Below, one piece after another: positions 1-7,661 of a stretch of 26,798 nucleotides of DNA. The stretch is taken from the NCBI GenBank assembly GCA_900540175.1, contig UQFG01000022.1:1-26798 (forward strand), in the 5' to 3' direction. The stretch comes from an uncultured Mollicutes bacterium. GTDB lineage: Bacteria > Bacillota_I > Bacilli_A > Acholeplasmatales > Anaeroplasmataceae. The position numbers were made by a program, and so were the translations under genes. Positions within the stretch are counted from its first letter, which is position 1, and the number at the start of each line of letters is the position of its first letter. The notes beneath the pieces are model-generated. The model saw nothing but the letters and a program-made list of their open reading frames with translations. It was not told the origin of the DNA and searched no databases.

Positions 1-55
1 TAAGATGAGGATAAATTTCTCATTTTAACTTGCGCTAAATCTTGACATAGGACCA
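1..55 (+). repeat. 55-bp terminal inverted repeat, left arm
   Basis: Bases 1-55 are the exact reverse complement of bases 26744-26798, and the match stops at base 56. The repeat contains no ORF. It cuts the hydrophobic ORF that follows. The chromosomal genes between the arms do not look like the cargo of one transposon. I read this as the end of a multicopy element, perhaps an insertion sequence, at which the assembly stopped. The element family is not recognised. Confidence 0.9.
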
Positions 56-171
56 CAGTGCGAGATGCTATCGCACCGACAATTAGAAATTTAATGATTA
101 AAGGTACTATTGCTATTACTGGATGGACTGTTGTAACGGTTGGAATTAACTATGGATTGTCATACTTGTAA
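56..171 (+). pseudogene. 3' remnant of a small hydrophobic protein
   Basis: An open frame of about 38 codons runs from the repeat boundary to the TAA at 169-171. It reads RDAIAPTIRNLMIKG, then a hydrophobic stretch, and ends in NYGLSYL. The 5' part is missing because the 55-bp repeat interrupts it and the frame has a stop inside the repeat. Internal starts (GTG 58, ATG 94) have no ribosome binding site. The Gly/Thr/Val-rich hydrophobic tail would suit a bacteriocin-like peptide or a small membrane protein, but I do not recognise the family. Confidence 0.4.
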
Positions 172-189
172 ACATAAATGGAGGTAAAT

Positions 190-551
190 ATGGGAACAAA
201 TGAAATTTGTGTTTTTTATCTGCATATTAGTTGTTTATTTATGCATTTTAAAAATTTGATTTTTGGAAGCCAACTATAAAAAATCACTGTCCTTAAAAAG
301 TCATTTTTGAGAAAATTAGTTATATTTAAAGAAAGAAAAATGACAAATCCTCCATTCCTTTATATAAGAGTAATACCATATTAATTCAATTATTTATTGT
401 AATTGTTAGCACGATTTTATTTTTTATAAATCAATTTGCAATAAATTTTATTCCTAGCATTGTATTTATGGTTGTTGGTTATGGCACTTTAGGAACATAT
501 GTAATTTATGAATTAGTGCTAATTTTCTTATCTAGGGGATTAAGACTATAA
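190..551 (+). pseudogene. Decayed small multi-spanning membrane protein
   Basis: A good site (GGAGGT at 180-185) precedes ATG 190, which opens with MGTNEI and closes after only 29 codons. Other frames continue as membrane-like sequence: VFFICILVVYLCIL near 209-258, and a 73-codon open frame at 330-551 with two hydrophobic segments, ending FLSRGLRL. At least two frameshifts and some stops separate the pieces. Together they would make a protein of about 115 residues with three membrane helices. The product is unknown. Pairing with the short hydrophobic ORF before it resembles bacteriocin peptide plus immunity layouts, but that is only an analogy. Confidence 0.4.
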
Positions 552-556
552 AAGAT

Positions 557-586
557 AAAAACCACACTTTGAAGGTGTGGTTTTTT
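557..586. terminator. Bidirectional rho-independent terminator
   Basis: AACCACAC (560-567) pairs with GTGTGGTT (575-582) around a 7-nt loop. Flanking A and T runs extend the stem, and a T run follows on each strand. It ends the decayed left-hand region on the plus strand and can serve the repressor gene on the minus strand. Confidence 0.85.
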
Positions 587-671
587 CCTGAACTTAAAGA
601 TTTTTATGATAAAAAAGGATCCATCTAAAAACGTGATTGATTATCTGTCAAGAATCCGTTGTTTAGTGCAT

Positions 672-1037
672 TCAAATATTTTTTAACAGTTGTTCAATGG
701 CGTCAAAGGATTCATCGGATAAATCATGTTCGATTTTGCAAGCATCGGTTTCCGCAATCGTCTCATCAACACCCAAATGTACAAAAAAAGCGGTCAATAT
801 CTGATGGCGATGATAAATTTTATCGGCAATGGTCATTCCTTTTTCCGTTAAAGTAATATGACTGTTGGCATCGATGACTAAATAACCGTCTTCCTTTAAT
901 TTTTTCAGCATAACGGACACAGACGGTTTGGAATAACCGAGTTGGTTTACGATATCAATGGCATGGATTTCGCTTTGTTTTTGCGATAACATCAATATGG
1001 CTTCCAAATAGTTTTCTCCGGATTCTAATAAGGACAT
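672..1037 (-). CDS. DtxR/MntR-family metal-dependent transcriptional repressor
   Basis: This 121-residue regulator has an N-terminal winged helix (about residues 5-60, with the recognition segment SKPSVSVMLKKLK) and a helical metal-binding and dimerisation domain. The motifs RHQIL and DACKIEHDLS correspond to metal ligands of the family. The residue equivalent to MntR Glu99 is Cys, as in iron-sensing DtxR/IdeR. There is no C-terminal SH3-like domain, so it has MntR-like length. It is divergent from feoA-feoB, so control of ferrous iron uptake is the likely role. The ribosome binding site is GGTGAT, 3 nt before ATG 1037. Mn2+ sensing is the alternative. Confidence 0.85.
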   Translation of the reverse strand: MSLLESGENYLEAILMLSQKQSEIHAIDIVNQLGYSKPSVSVMLKKLKEDGYLVIDANSHITLTEKGMTIADKIYHRHQILTAFFVHLGVDETIAETDACKIEHDLSDESFDAIEQLLKNI

Positions 1038-1068
1038 ACAATCACCTTTTTCTGTTTGATTTATTTTT

Positions 1069-1097
1069 ATTATACTCTATTTTACGATCATTGAAAA
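1069..1097 (-). promoter_or_regulatory. Sigma-A promoter of the DtxR-family gene
   Basis: On the minus strand, TATAAT (1074-1069) is preceded by TTTTCA (1097-1092) with a 17-bp spacer. I saw no convincing DtxR or MntR operator palindrome between this gene and feoA. Confidence 0.55.
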
Positions 1098-1120
1098 GTT
1101 GTTTTGAGGCTTTTAATGAC

Positions 1121-1149
1121 TTTACTACACGTTCGGAATGGGATATAAT
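1121..1149 (+). promoter_or_regulatory. Sigma-A promoter of feoAB
   Basis: TTTACT (1121-1126), a 17-bp spacer and a perfect TATAAT (1144-1149) lie 36 bp before the feoA start. Confidence 0.65.
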
Positions 1150-1184
1150 GGTACTGGTTGAAATGAATCGGGGAACGTAAAAAA

Positions 1185-1418
1185 ATGAGAAAAACGTTAA
1201 GAGAATTTAAAATCGGTGAAAAAGGAACGGTTATTGAAATCGGCGGTTCCGTTGAAATGAAAAGGCGAATGATCGATATGGGAATTACCAAGGGGGCGGT
1301 TATTTTAATGAAAAAGACAGCGCCTTTGGGCGATCCGTTGGAAATCTATGTCCGAGGGTATCATTTGGCGCTTCGCAAAACAGAAGCCGAACAGGTTTTA
1401 ATGGAGGTATTGCCATGA
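1185..1418 (+). CDS. feoA: FeoA, ferrous iron transport accessory protein
   Basis: The 77-residue protein is a single SH3-like beta-barrel of the FeoA family. Recognisable features are the start RKTLREFKIGEKGTV, the middle MIDMGITKGAVILM and the end GYHLALRKTEAEQVLM. FeoA is a small cytoplasmic partner thought to interact with the FeoB transporter. Its stop overlaps the feoB start (ATGA at 1415-1418), so the two are translationally coupled. A GGGGA site lies about 10 nt before ATG 1185. Confidence 0.92.
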   Translation: MRKTLREFKIGEKGTVIEIGGSVEMKRRMIDMGITKGAVILMKKTAPLGDPLEIYVRGYHLALRKTEAEQVLMEVLP

Positions 1419-3532
1419 AAATTGCGTTGATCGGCAATCCGAATTGCGGTAAAACGACGTTATTTAATTCTTTGACCGGATCAACGGCAAAAACCGGAAA
1501 CTGGCCGGGTGTTACGGTTACGAAAAAAGAAGGAATCTACCGTTTGGGAAAAGAAGACATCACCATTGTGGATTTGCCGGGTGTTTATTCGCTTTCCCCT
1601 TATTCTCCGGAAGAAATCGTTTCAAGAAATTATCTTTTGAATGAGAAACCGGATTGTATCATCAATATTGTGGATGTAACCAATTTGGAACGGAATCTTT
1701 ATCTTACTTTTCAGTTGATGGAAACGGATTGTCCGATGGTGATTGCGCTCAATATGGTGGATTTGGCCAAGAAAAACGGCGAAGAAATCAATGCCGGGGT
1801 TTTAAAAAAATACACCAATTTGCCGGTGGTGGAAATTTCGGCTTTGAAAAAAAGCGGATTGGATGAATTGATTCGTGCTTGTAAAAATGCCGATAAAAAG
1901 CATCGACAGGCAACAACGGTATTAACCGATCCGCTGATTGAAATAACCGAAAAAAAACTGGCTAAAGACAATGCTTTATTTCTTTCTATCAAATTGTTAG
2001 AAGGCGATCCGTTGGTAAAAGAAGAAAATCAGGCGGTTTATCAGTGGTTGAGTTCTCTTAAAACCAAATCGGATGGGGCTTATCAGGAAGAATTCGCTTT
2101 AACGCGGTATCAGTTTATTCAAAAGAACTGTCTGGATGTTGTGAAAAAAGCACCGCTTTCGGAAGATAAAACCAAAAGCGATCGGATCGATGCCGTTTTG
2201 ACTCATAAAATATGGGGCATTCCGTGTTTTATTTTAATCATGATGCTGGTTTTTCATCTAACCTTCAGTACGGACTTTTTATTTTTACATGCACTTGGTA
2301 TTATTCCGGAAGGAAGCTTTGATTTGCCGATTATCGGAAACGATGCGATCGCATCACCTGGGATGCTTTTATTCCAAGCAATGGATTTTTTTGTTTCATG
2401 GCTTTCCGATGTTTTTCGAAGTTGGCTTGCTTTTGCTCCAGCTTGGTGTTCTTCCTTGCTGGTAGACGGCTTGTTTGCCGGGGTCGGCGCCATTTTGTCT
2501 TTTATACCCAATATTTTGGTGCTTTTCTTATTCATTACCATTTTAGAAGATTGCGGCTATATGGCAAGAGTTGCTTTTTTGATGGATCGCATTTTTAAAG
2601 GGTTGGGCTTATCGGGGAAAGCCTTTATTCCGCTGGTTTCCTGTTTCGGTTGTGCCGTTCCGGGAATCATGGCTACGAAAACATTGGAAAGCGAAAAAGA
2701 ACGAAGAATTACCATTATGTTGGCGCCGTTTTTTTCGTGCGGGGCAAAATTACCGATTTGGACGGCGTTTGCAACGGTATTATTCGGCGGTAAATATGCC
2801 GATTTAATTGTCGGCGGTGTTTATTTTTTCGGAATCATCGTCGCTGTTTTAATGGCATTGGTGTTGAACCGTTTGATAAAAGGAACACAAGCCCCGTTTA
2901 TCATGGAAATGCCCGAATATCATTTGCCTCAAGCCAAAAATATCGGTCTTTTATTGTGGGATAAATGCAAACATTACTTGATCAAGGCGGGAACTTTGAT
3001 TGCGGCATCAACCATTATTTTATGGGTATTGATGCATTTTAATTGGCGCTTTGAGATGGTCGATGCGATGAATGAATCGATTTTGGGATCGGTTTCTGCT
3101 GCCATTGCCCCCGTCTTTATTCCGCTTGGGTTTGGAAAAGGTCCTTATGCCGGTGTTTTTGTCATCGCGGCGTTTGCCGGGCTGATAGCCAAAGAAGAAG
3201 TTCCGACGGTTTTTGTTTCTTTAGGTGTTTTGGATGCGGCCATCGCATCGGTTTCTCCTGCTGCCATTTTTGCTTATATGGCATTTAATTTGCTGGTGAT
3301 TCCATGTATGGCGGCTACTTCCACAGCCAAAGGAGAATTGGGCCATCGACGCCACTTTTTATTGGCCTTGCTTTTTTGGGTCTTGACGGCGTATTTCTTT
3401 TCCATGGTGGTCTATGTTGTTGCGACGATGATCGAAGAATTTTGGTGGGTATCTCTTATTTTAGTAGGAGTAGTTTTGAGTATACTTGTTTTTTTGATTG
3501 TGAAAAACCGCTTGCGCCCGCAGACGGTCTGA
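1415..3532 (+). CDS. feoB: FeoB, ferrous iron GTPase-permease
   Basis: This 705-residue protein imports Fe2+ across the cytoplasmic membrane. The N-terminal G domain shows G1 GNPNCGKTT (residues 7-15), DLPG (53-56), NMVD (113-116) and a G5-like SALK. The membrane part starts near residue 265 and carries both Cys-containing gate repeats, SCFGCAVPG (Cys410, Cys413) and FFSCGAKLP (Cys442). It then continues through several more membrane helices to the end. Length is typical for a FeoB without a fused FeoC. It overlaps feoA by 4 nt, and repression by the divergent DtxR-type regulator is likely. Confidence 0.97.
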   Translation: MKIALIGNPNCGKTTLFNSLTGSTAKTGNWPGVTVTKKEGIYRLGKEDITIVDLPGVYSLSPYSPEEIVSRNYLLNEKPDCIINIVDVTNLERNLYLTFQLMETDCPMVIALNMVDLAKKNGEEINAGVLKKYTNLPVVEISALKKSGLDELIRACKNADKKHRQATTVLTDPLIEITEKKLAKDNALFLSIKLLEGDPLVKEENQAVYQWLSSLKTKSDGAYQEEFALTRYQFIQKNCLDVVKKAPLSEDKTKSDRIDAVLTHKIWGIPCFILIMMLVFHLTFSTDFLFLHALGIIPEGSFDLPIIGNDAIASPGMLLFQAMDFFVSWLSDVFRSWLAFAPAWCSSLLVDGLFAGVGAILSFIPNILVLFLFITILEDCGYMARVAFLMDRIFKGLGLSGKAFIPLVSCFGCAVPGIMATKTLESEKERRITIMLAPFFSCGAKLPIWTAFATVLFGGKYADLIVGGVYFFGIIVAVLMALVLNRLIKGTQAPFIMEMPEYHLPQAKNIGLLLWDKCKHYLIKAGTLIAASTIILWVLMHFNWRFEMVDAMNESILGSVSAAIAPVFIPLGFGKGPYAGVFVIAAFAGLIAKEEVPTVFVSLGVLDAAIASVSPAAIFAYMAFNLLVIPCMAATSTAKGELGHRRHFLLALLFWVLTAYFFSMVVYVVATMIEEFWWVSLILVGVVLSILVFLIVKNRLRPQTV

Positions 3533-3540
3533 TAAAAACG

Positions 3541-3570
3541 AAAAAGGACTGTACGAAAACAGTCCTTTTT
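3541..3570. terminator. Bidirectional terminator between feoB and the small minus-strand gene
   Basis: A 12-bp perfect stem, AAAAAGGACTGT (3541-3552) with ACAGTCCTTTTT (3559-3570), has a 6-nt loop. The T and A flanks make it work in both directions, ending feoAB on plus and the 44-residue gene on minus. Confidence 0.92.
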
Positions 3571-3573
3571 CAT

Positions 3574-3708
3574 TTAATGGGAATTGTTTTTGTTGGTCGG
3601 TTTTTTATTCTTGTTTTTTTTCCCGCCGTTATGCAATTTGGATCCTTGTTGGTTGTCGAAGGATCGTTTGGTCAACGGATCGTTATAGTTTCTTGCTATC
3701 TCATTCAT
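3574..3708 (-). CDS. 44-residue basic, Asn/Lys-rich orphan protein
   Basis: The frame starts MNEIARNYNDPLTKRS and ends KKPTNKNNSH. It is hydrophilic and basic, with a C-terminal half made mostly of Lys, Asn and Gly. The start at 3708 is supported by GGTGAT 4 nt upstream, with a TATACT box at 3729-3724. The stop sits 4 nt before the bidirectional terminator stem. These signals argue for a real gene even though it is very short. The composition loosely recalls minor small acid-soluble spore proteins such as SspP, which would suit a spore former, but no family can be assigned by eye. Confidence 0.6.
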   Translation of the reverse strand: MNEIARNYNDPLTKRSFDNQQGSKLHNGGKKNKNKKPTNKNNSH

Positions 3709-3775
3709 TAAAATCACCATTAAAGTATATACAAAATTTGTAAAAATATGATAAAATTAAACTTAGGTGATTAGA

Positions 3776-4570
3776 ATGTACTCCAAGAGAATTGTTTTAA
3801 AAAATACGGATAATACCAGAAGTCTTTCCGATTTAATCAATCGATCGGGAAAGAAGATCAAGTCTGACTTGTTGTTAAGAAGCGACGCACTGGATCGAAT
3901 CGAAGAAGACGATCAACGGATTTTAGATCAAACCTATCATTTGAAAAGAGTGATTGATTTGCGGACGGAAAGCGAAGCGGCACATCATCCCGATCGATTA
4001 AAAGATCATGTCCAGTGGATTTTTTTGCCTGTTTTGGAGGATAAAAAAATCGGTATGACCAAAACCGGGGATGTCGAAATGGATTTTGTCGAATTCATCA
4101 ATGAAATTCATCGTTCGGGAGTGAAAAGTTCCGAGCGGTTTATGGCAAACACGTATGCATCCTTGTTGGAATCCGAAAAAGCCTTGCAGGCCTATCGGAC
4201 GTTTTTGAAATTATTATTGGAAGAAACAGACGGCGCGACTCTTTGGCACTGCAGTGCCGGTAAAGACAGAGCCGGTTTCGCAACGATTTTAGTTTTGTAC
4301 TTGCTGGATTTTTCTTGGGATACCATTGTGGAAGACTATCTTGCCACCAATCGTTTTTATGAACCGGTCGTTCAAAAAATGAAAAATCGCTTGGGAGAAG
4401 AATACGAAGAAACGTTATGGTGTGTTTACGGTGTTAAAGAAAGTTATTTGGAAGCTTTGCTGAAGGCTATTGATCTGAAATACGGCAGTTTTGAAGGATA
4501 TATCCGCAACGGACTGCAATTTTCTGTTGAGGATCAACGGAAATTAAAAGAGATTTATTTGGGAGATTGA
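3776..4570 (+). CDS. Tyrosine-protein phosphatase (Y_phosphatase3-like, CX5R)
   Basis: This 264-residue cytoplasmic protein carries the cysteine phosphatase signature HCSAGKDRAG, with nucleophile Cys159 and Arg165. The N-terminal part resembles the IphP/LipA-type group, with NTRSLSDLI, then LLLRSDALDRI and VIDLRTESE. Members remove phosphate from phosphotyrosine, and some also from phosphoserine or phosphoinositides. ATG 3776 is preferred over GTG 3767 because AGGTGAT lies just before it and overlaps the GTG. A TATGAT box is at 3747. Its stop lies 1 nt before the SNF2 gene start, so they probably share a transcript. The substrate is unknown. Confidence 0.85.
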   Translation: MYSKRIVLKNTDNTRSLSDLINRSGKKIKSDLLLRSDALDRIEEDDQRILDQTYHLKRVIDLRTESEAAHHPDRLKDHVQWIFLPVLEDKKIGMTKTGDVEMDFVEFINEIHRSGVKSSERFMANTYASLLESEKALQAYRTFLKLLLEETDGATLWHCSAGKDRAGFATILVLYLLDFSWDTIVEDYLATNRFYEPVVQKMKNRLGEEYEETLWCVYGVKESYLEALLKAIDLKYGSFEGYIRNGLQFSVEDQRKLKEIYLGD

Positions 4571-4571
4571 T

Positions 4572-7500
4572 ATGACAAAACTGAGTGTACTGCTGAATCG
4601 ATACGATCAGTCCGCTCTGACGGAAAAAATCCTTGGGGAAGGAATCGATCCTTTTTCCTATATGACGATCGATTCCGATGAAAACGGCTTCCTTATTTCT
4701 CCGACGCCTCTTTTTGTTGAGGAAAGCGGTGCTATTTCAACAGAAGTTCAGTTGGATAAAAATTTATTACCGCTTCGCTCTCATTGCGGTTGTTTGGAAT
4801 TTTATCGTAAAAAAGAATGTCTGCATACGACGCTTTTGCACGCTTTGGCTTTAAAAGAATTGGATGAAGAGCGGTTTAAAAAAGAGTGGGATTTATATCG
4901 ATACGAAAAACGCACCGATCGGCAGCGGGCATTGATTTTAAAAATGGCAGAGGATTTAAAAAACAATCCGTTTTATTTCAATAAAATCCGCCTTATTCCG
5001 GAAATTACGGAAACCGAACAATCGTATTCTTTGTCGCTTCATATCGGCTATGATAAAGAATATGTGATCAAGAGCATCGGTGAATTCATGGACCGGATGG
5101 AACATGGTCTTTTTTATGCTTACGGGAAAAAACTGGCCTTTGTCCATTCGTATGAGGCACTGGATGAGGAGTCCAAAGAATTGTACAGTTTTTTATTGAA
5201 TATTGCCTCCTCTGATTCTTTGAAGTCCATTTTGATTCGGCGCAGTCAACTGCTGAAAATTTTGGAAATCTATCACCAAAGCGGTTTGTATTATTCAAAT
5301 GGGACGCAAACGGATTATTATTCATTCAAAGAGATGGATTCGGTTCGTTTGAAGTTGGATGACCGACTTTTAAGCATCGATATGCCCAAAGAAATGAGAA
5401 AATGGATCTGCGGTGTGAACTTTGCGTATTTTTTTACAGAAGGATCCATTTATATCTATCGGTTTAAAAAACGAAATGAAGCGATCGTTTTTTCCTATTT
5501 GTTCAAAATCAAAGAAGAAGGTCTTTATTTGGATAACAACATCGATGAATTTATGTCCGTTTTATTGCCTTTTTTACAGTCGGAGATCACCATCGACGAT
5601 TCATTTTATCAAAAATACGATCTACCGCTTGTTACCATCGATTCGTATTTTGTTTATCAAAACGCAAAGATTCTTTTAAATTATGTCGTCCATGTCGAAG
5701 AAAAATATCAGGAAACGCCTTATGTGTCTTATGTAATGGAAGGGTATTTTCAAACGATTGAAAGTTACGGGTTTGCAAAAGAAAAAGAAGATACGTACAT
5801 TCTTTCTTCTTTGGAAATGCAGTATGCGTTTTTGACCTCGGATTTATCGTCAGTCAAGCGTTTCGGTACCGTTTATTTCGATGAATCGGTCAAAAAGATT
5901 ACTTTAAAGAAAAACAATCGAATCGGTATTTCGGCTTCCTATCAAGTAGGGTTATTGGATTTTCGATTTGATTTGGGAACGCTTAGTATCGAGGAAGCAA
6001 AACGAATGCTTGCCGCTTACCGCAATAAGAAAAAGTTTGTTCGGTTGAAAAAGAATGTTATTTTAAAAATCGATGCCAAGGAAGCCAAAAAAATCGATCG
6101 GTTTTTGGAAGATTACAACATCGCTTTAAACGATTGGAATCTAAGCGTTGAAAAACCGTTTTATTATTTGGCTAAATCCGTTTTCGAAGATGAAATCGTC
6201 TATGATGAACGTTCTTTGAAAATGCTTGGGCAGTTGAGACAGTATCAAACCAATTCGTATCCAATCGAAGAACCGTTTTTATCTGTGTTGAGACCGTATC
6301 AAAAAGAGGCTTTTCAGTGGTTAATGACGCTTTCTACCTTGGGATTCGGCGGCATTCTTGCGGATGATATGGGACTTGGCAAGACACTTGAAATTCTTTC
6401 GTTTATTCATCAGGATACCATCCCTAAGCCGACGATCATCGTCTGCCCGATGAGTTTGATTTACAATTGGGAAAACGAGTGTAAAAAATGGAATGTCAAT
6501 CTTCCGGTTGTCTTGATTTTGGGAAATGCTTCCGAACGGGAAGAAAAAATTGCTTCCATCGATTATGAATCTAAAAGTATCTATATCACATCCTACGATT
6601 CTTTGCGGCGGGATATTGATTTTTATCATGGGATGTTTCGTTTTGTGATTGCCGATGAGGCTCAGTATATCAAAAATCAACATGCCATGAAATCCGAAGC
6701 CGTCAAAAAACTGCGTTCTCAGATTCATTTTGCTTTAACCGGAACGCCGATCGAAAACGGACTTGCGGATTTATGGAGTATTTTCGATTTTATTATGCCG
6801 GGCTATTTGGGAGAGTATCACCACTTCAAAAGTCGCTATGAGTCGTTGATTTTGCAAAAAGACGAGGAAACATTGCGCATTTTAAAGAAGCGGGTACAAC
6901 CGTTTATTTTAAGAAGAAGAAAAGAGGATGTTCTTTCCGATTTACCGCCGAAGACCGAAGAAGTCTATTATTGTAAGATGGATGAGGAACAACAAACCAT
7001 TTATCAGGCGTACGCCAGTCGTTTAAAAGACAGTTTAAAAAGCGGCGGGCAAGATATTTTGGCATTAATTACTAGGTTAAGACAAATCTGTATCACACCG
7101 GAATTGATTTACGATAAAAAGTTTTCATCGGCCAAGTTGTCGCTGGCCTTGGAGTTGACACAGCGGGCGCTTCGTGCGAACCATCGGCTGTTGATTTTCT
7201 CTCAATTTGCGACGGTCTTTCCGATTTTAGGAGCCCATCTGCAAGAAAACGGAATCCATTATCAGATTTTAGATGGGACGACGCCTGCTCAACGTCGGAT
7301 GGAACTGGTGGATGATTTCAATCGAAATCCGGCTATACAGGTGTTTATGATTTCCCTTAAAGCCGGCGGAACGGGTTTGAATTTGACCGGAGCGGATATG
7401 GTTATCCACTTGGATCCGTGGTGGAATATCAGTGCCGAAAAACAGGCCTCCGATCGGGCTCATCGATTCGGACAGACCAAACATGTTCATATTTTGAAAT

Positions 7501-7661
7501 TGGTTTGCAAAGATACCATCGAAGAAAAAGTGTTGAAATTGCAACAAGCTAAACAAGATCTGGCCGATAACGTCATCAAACAGAAAGAATCGTTTAAAAT
7601 CAGCAAACAGGAACTGTTGGCGTTGTTGGAAGGAGGGAATGAAATTGGAGAAAACCGTTAA
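4572..7661 (+). CDS. SNF2-family ATPase with N-terminal SWIM zinc finger
   Basis: This is a 1029-residue protein. An N-terminal SWIM motif (Cys72-x-Cys74 ... Cys83-x-His85) is followed by a long middle region and a C-terminal SNF2 ATPase. Motif I is DDMGLGKT (Lys604), motif II is DEAQ (695-698), motif III is LTGTPIENG, motif V is KAGGTGLNLT and motif VI is QASDRAHRFGQ (from 958). All ATPase motifs look intact, so it should be an active double-stranded DNA translocase. Bacterial SWIM-SNF2 proteins are widespread, and their biological role is poorly defined. It sits tightly between a tyrosine phosphatase and an XRE regulator, overlapping the latter by 23 nt. Confidence 0.95.
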   Translation: MTKLSVLLNRYDQSALTEKILGEGIDPFSYMTIDSDENGFLISPTPLFVEESGAISTEVQLDKNLLPLRSHCGCLEFYRKKECLHTTLLHALALKELDEERFKKEWDLYRYEKRTDRQRALILKMAEDLKNNPFYFNKIRLIPEITETEQSYSLSLHIGYDKEYVIKSIGEFMDRMEHGLFYAYGKKLAFVHSYEALDEESKELYSFLLNIASSDSLKSILIRRSQLLKILEIYHQSGLYYSNGTQTDYYSFKEMDSVRLKLDDRLLSIDMPKEMRKWICGVNFAYFFTEGSIYIYRFKKRNEAIVFSYLFKIKEEGLYLDNNIDEFMSVLLPFLQSEITIDDSFYQKYDLPLVTIDSYFVYQNAKILLNYVVHVEEKYQETPYVSYVMEGYFQTIESYGFAKEKEDTYILSSLEMQYAFLTSDLSSVKRFGTVYFDESVKKITLKKNNRIGISASYQVGLLDFRFDLGTLSIEEAKRMLAAYRNKKKFVRLKKNVILKIDAKEAKKIDRFLEDYNIALNDWNLSVEKPFYYLAKSVFEDEIVYDERSLKMLGQLRQYQTNSYPIEEPFLSVLRPYQKEAFQWLMTLSTLGFGGILADDMGLGKTLEILSFIHQDTIPKPTIIVCPMSLIYNWENECKKWNVNLPVVLILGNASEREEKIASIDYESKSIYITSYDSLRRDIDFYHGMFRFVIADEAQYIKNQHAMKSEAVKKLRSQIHFALTGTPIENGLADLWSIFDFIMPGYLGEYHHFKSRYESLILQKDEETLRILKKRVQPFILRRRKEDVLSDLPPKTEEVYYCKMDEEQQTIYQAYASRLKDSLKSGGQDILALITRLRQICITPELIYDKKFSSAKLSLALELTQRALRANHRLLIFSQFATVFPILGAHLQENGIHYQILDGTTPAQRRMELVDDFNRNPAIQVFMISLKAGGTGLNLTGADMVIHLDPWWNISAEKQASDRAHRFGQTKHVHILKLVCKDTIEEKVLKLQQAKQDLADNVIKQKESFKISKQELLALLEGGNEIGENR

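Noticed and set aside
3304..3711. 135-codon open frame on the plus strand
   Set aside because: It overlaps the feoB 3' end, runs through the bidirectional terminator and is antisense to the small gene. It is out of frame with any family sequence.
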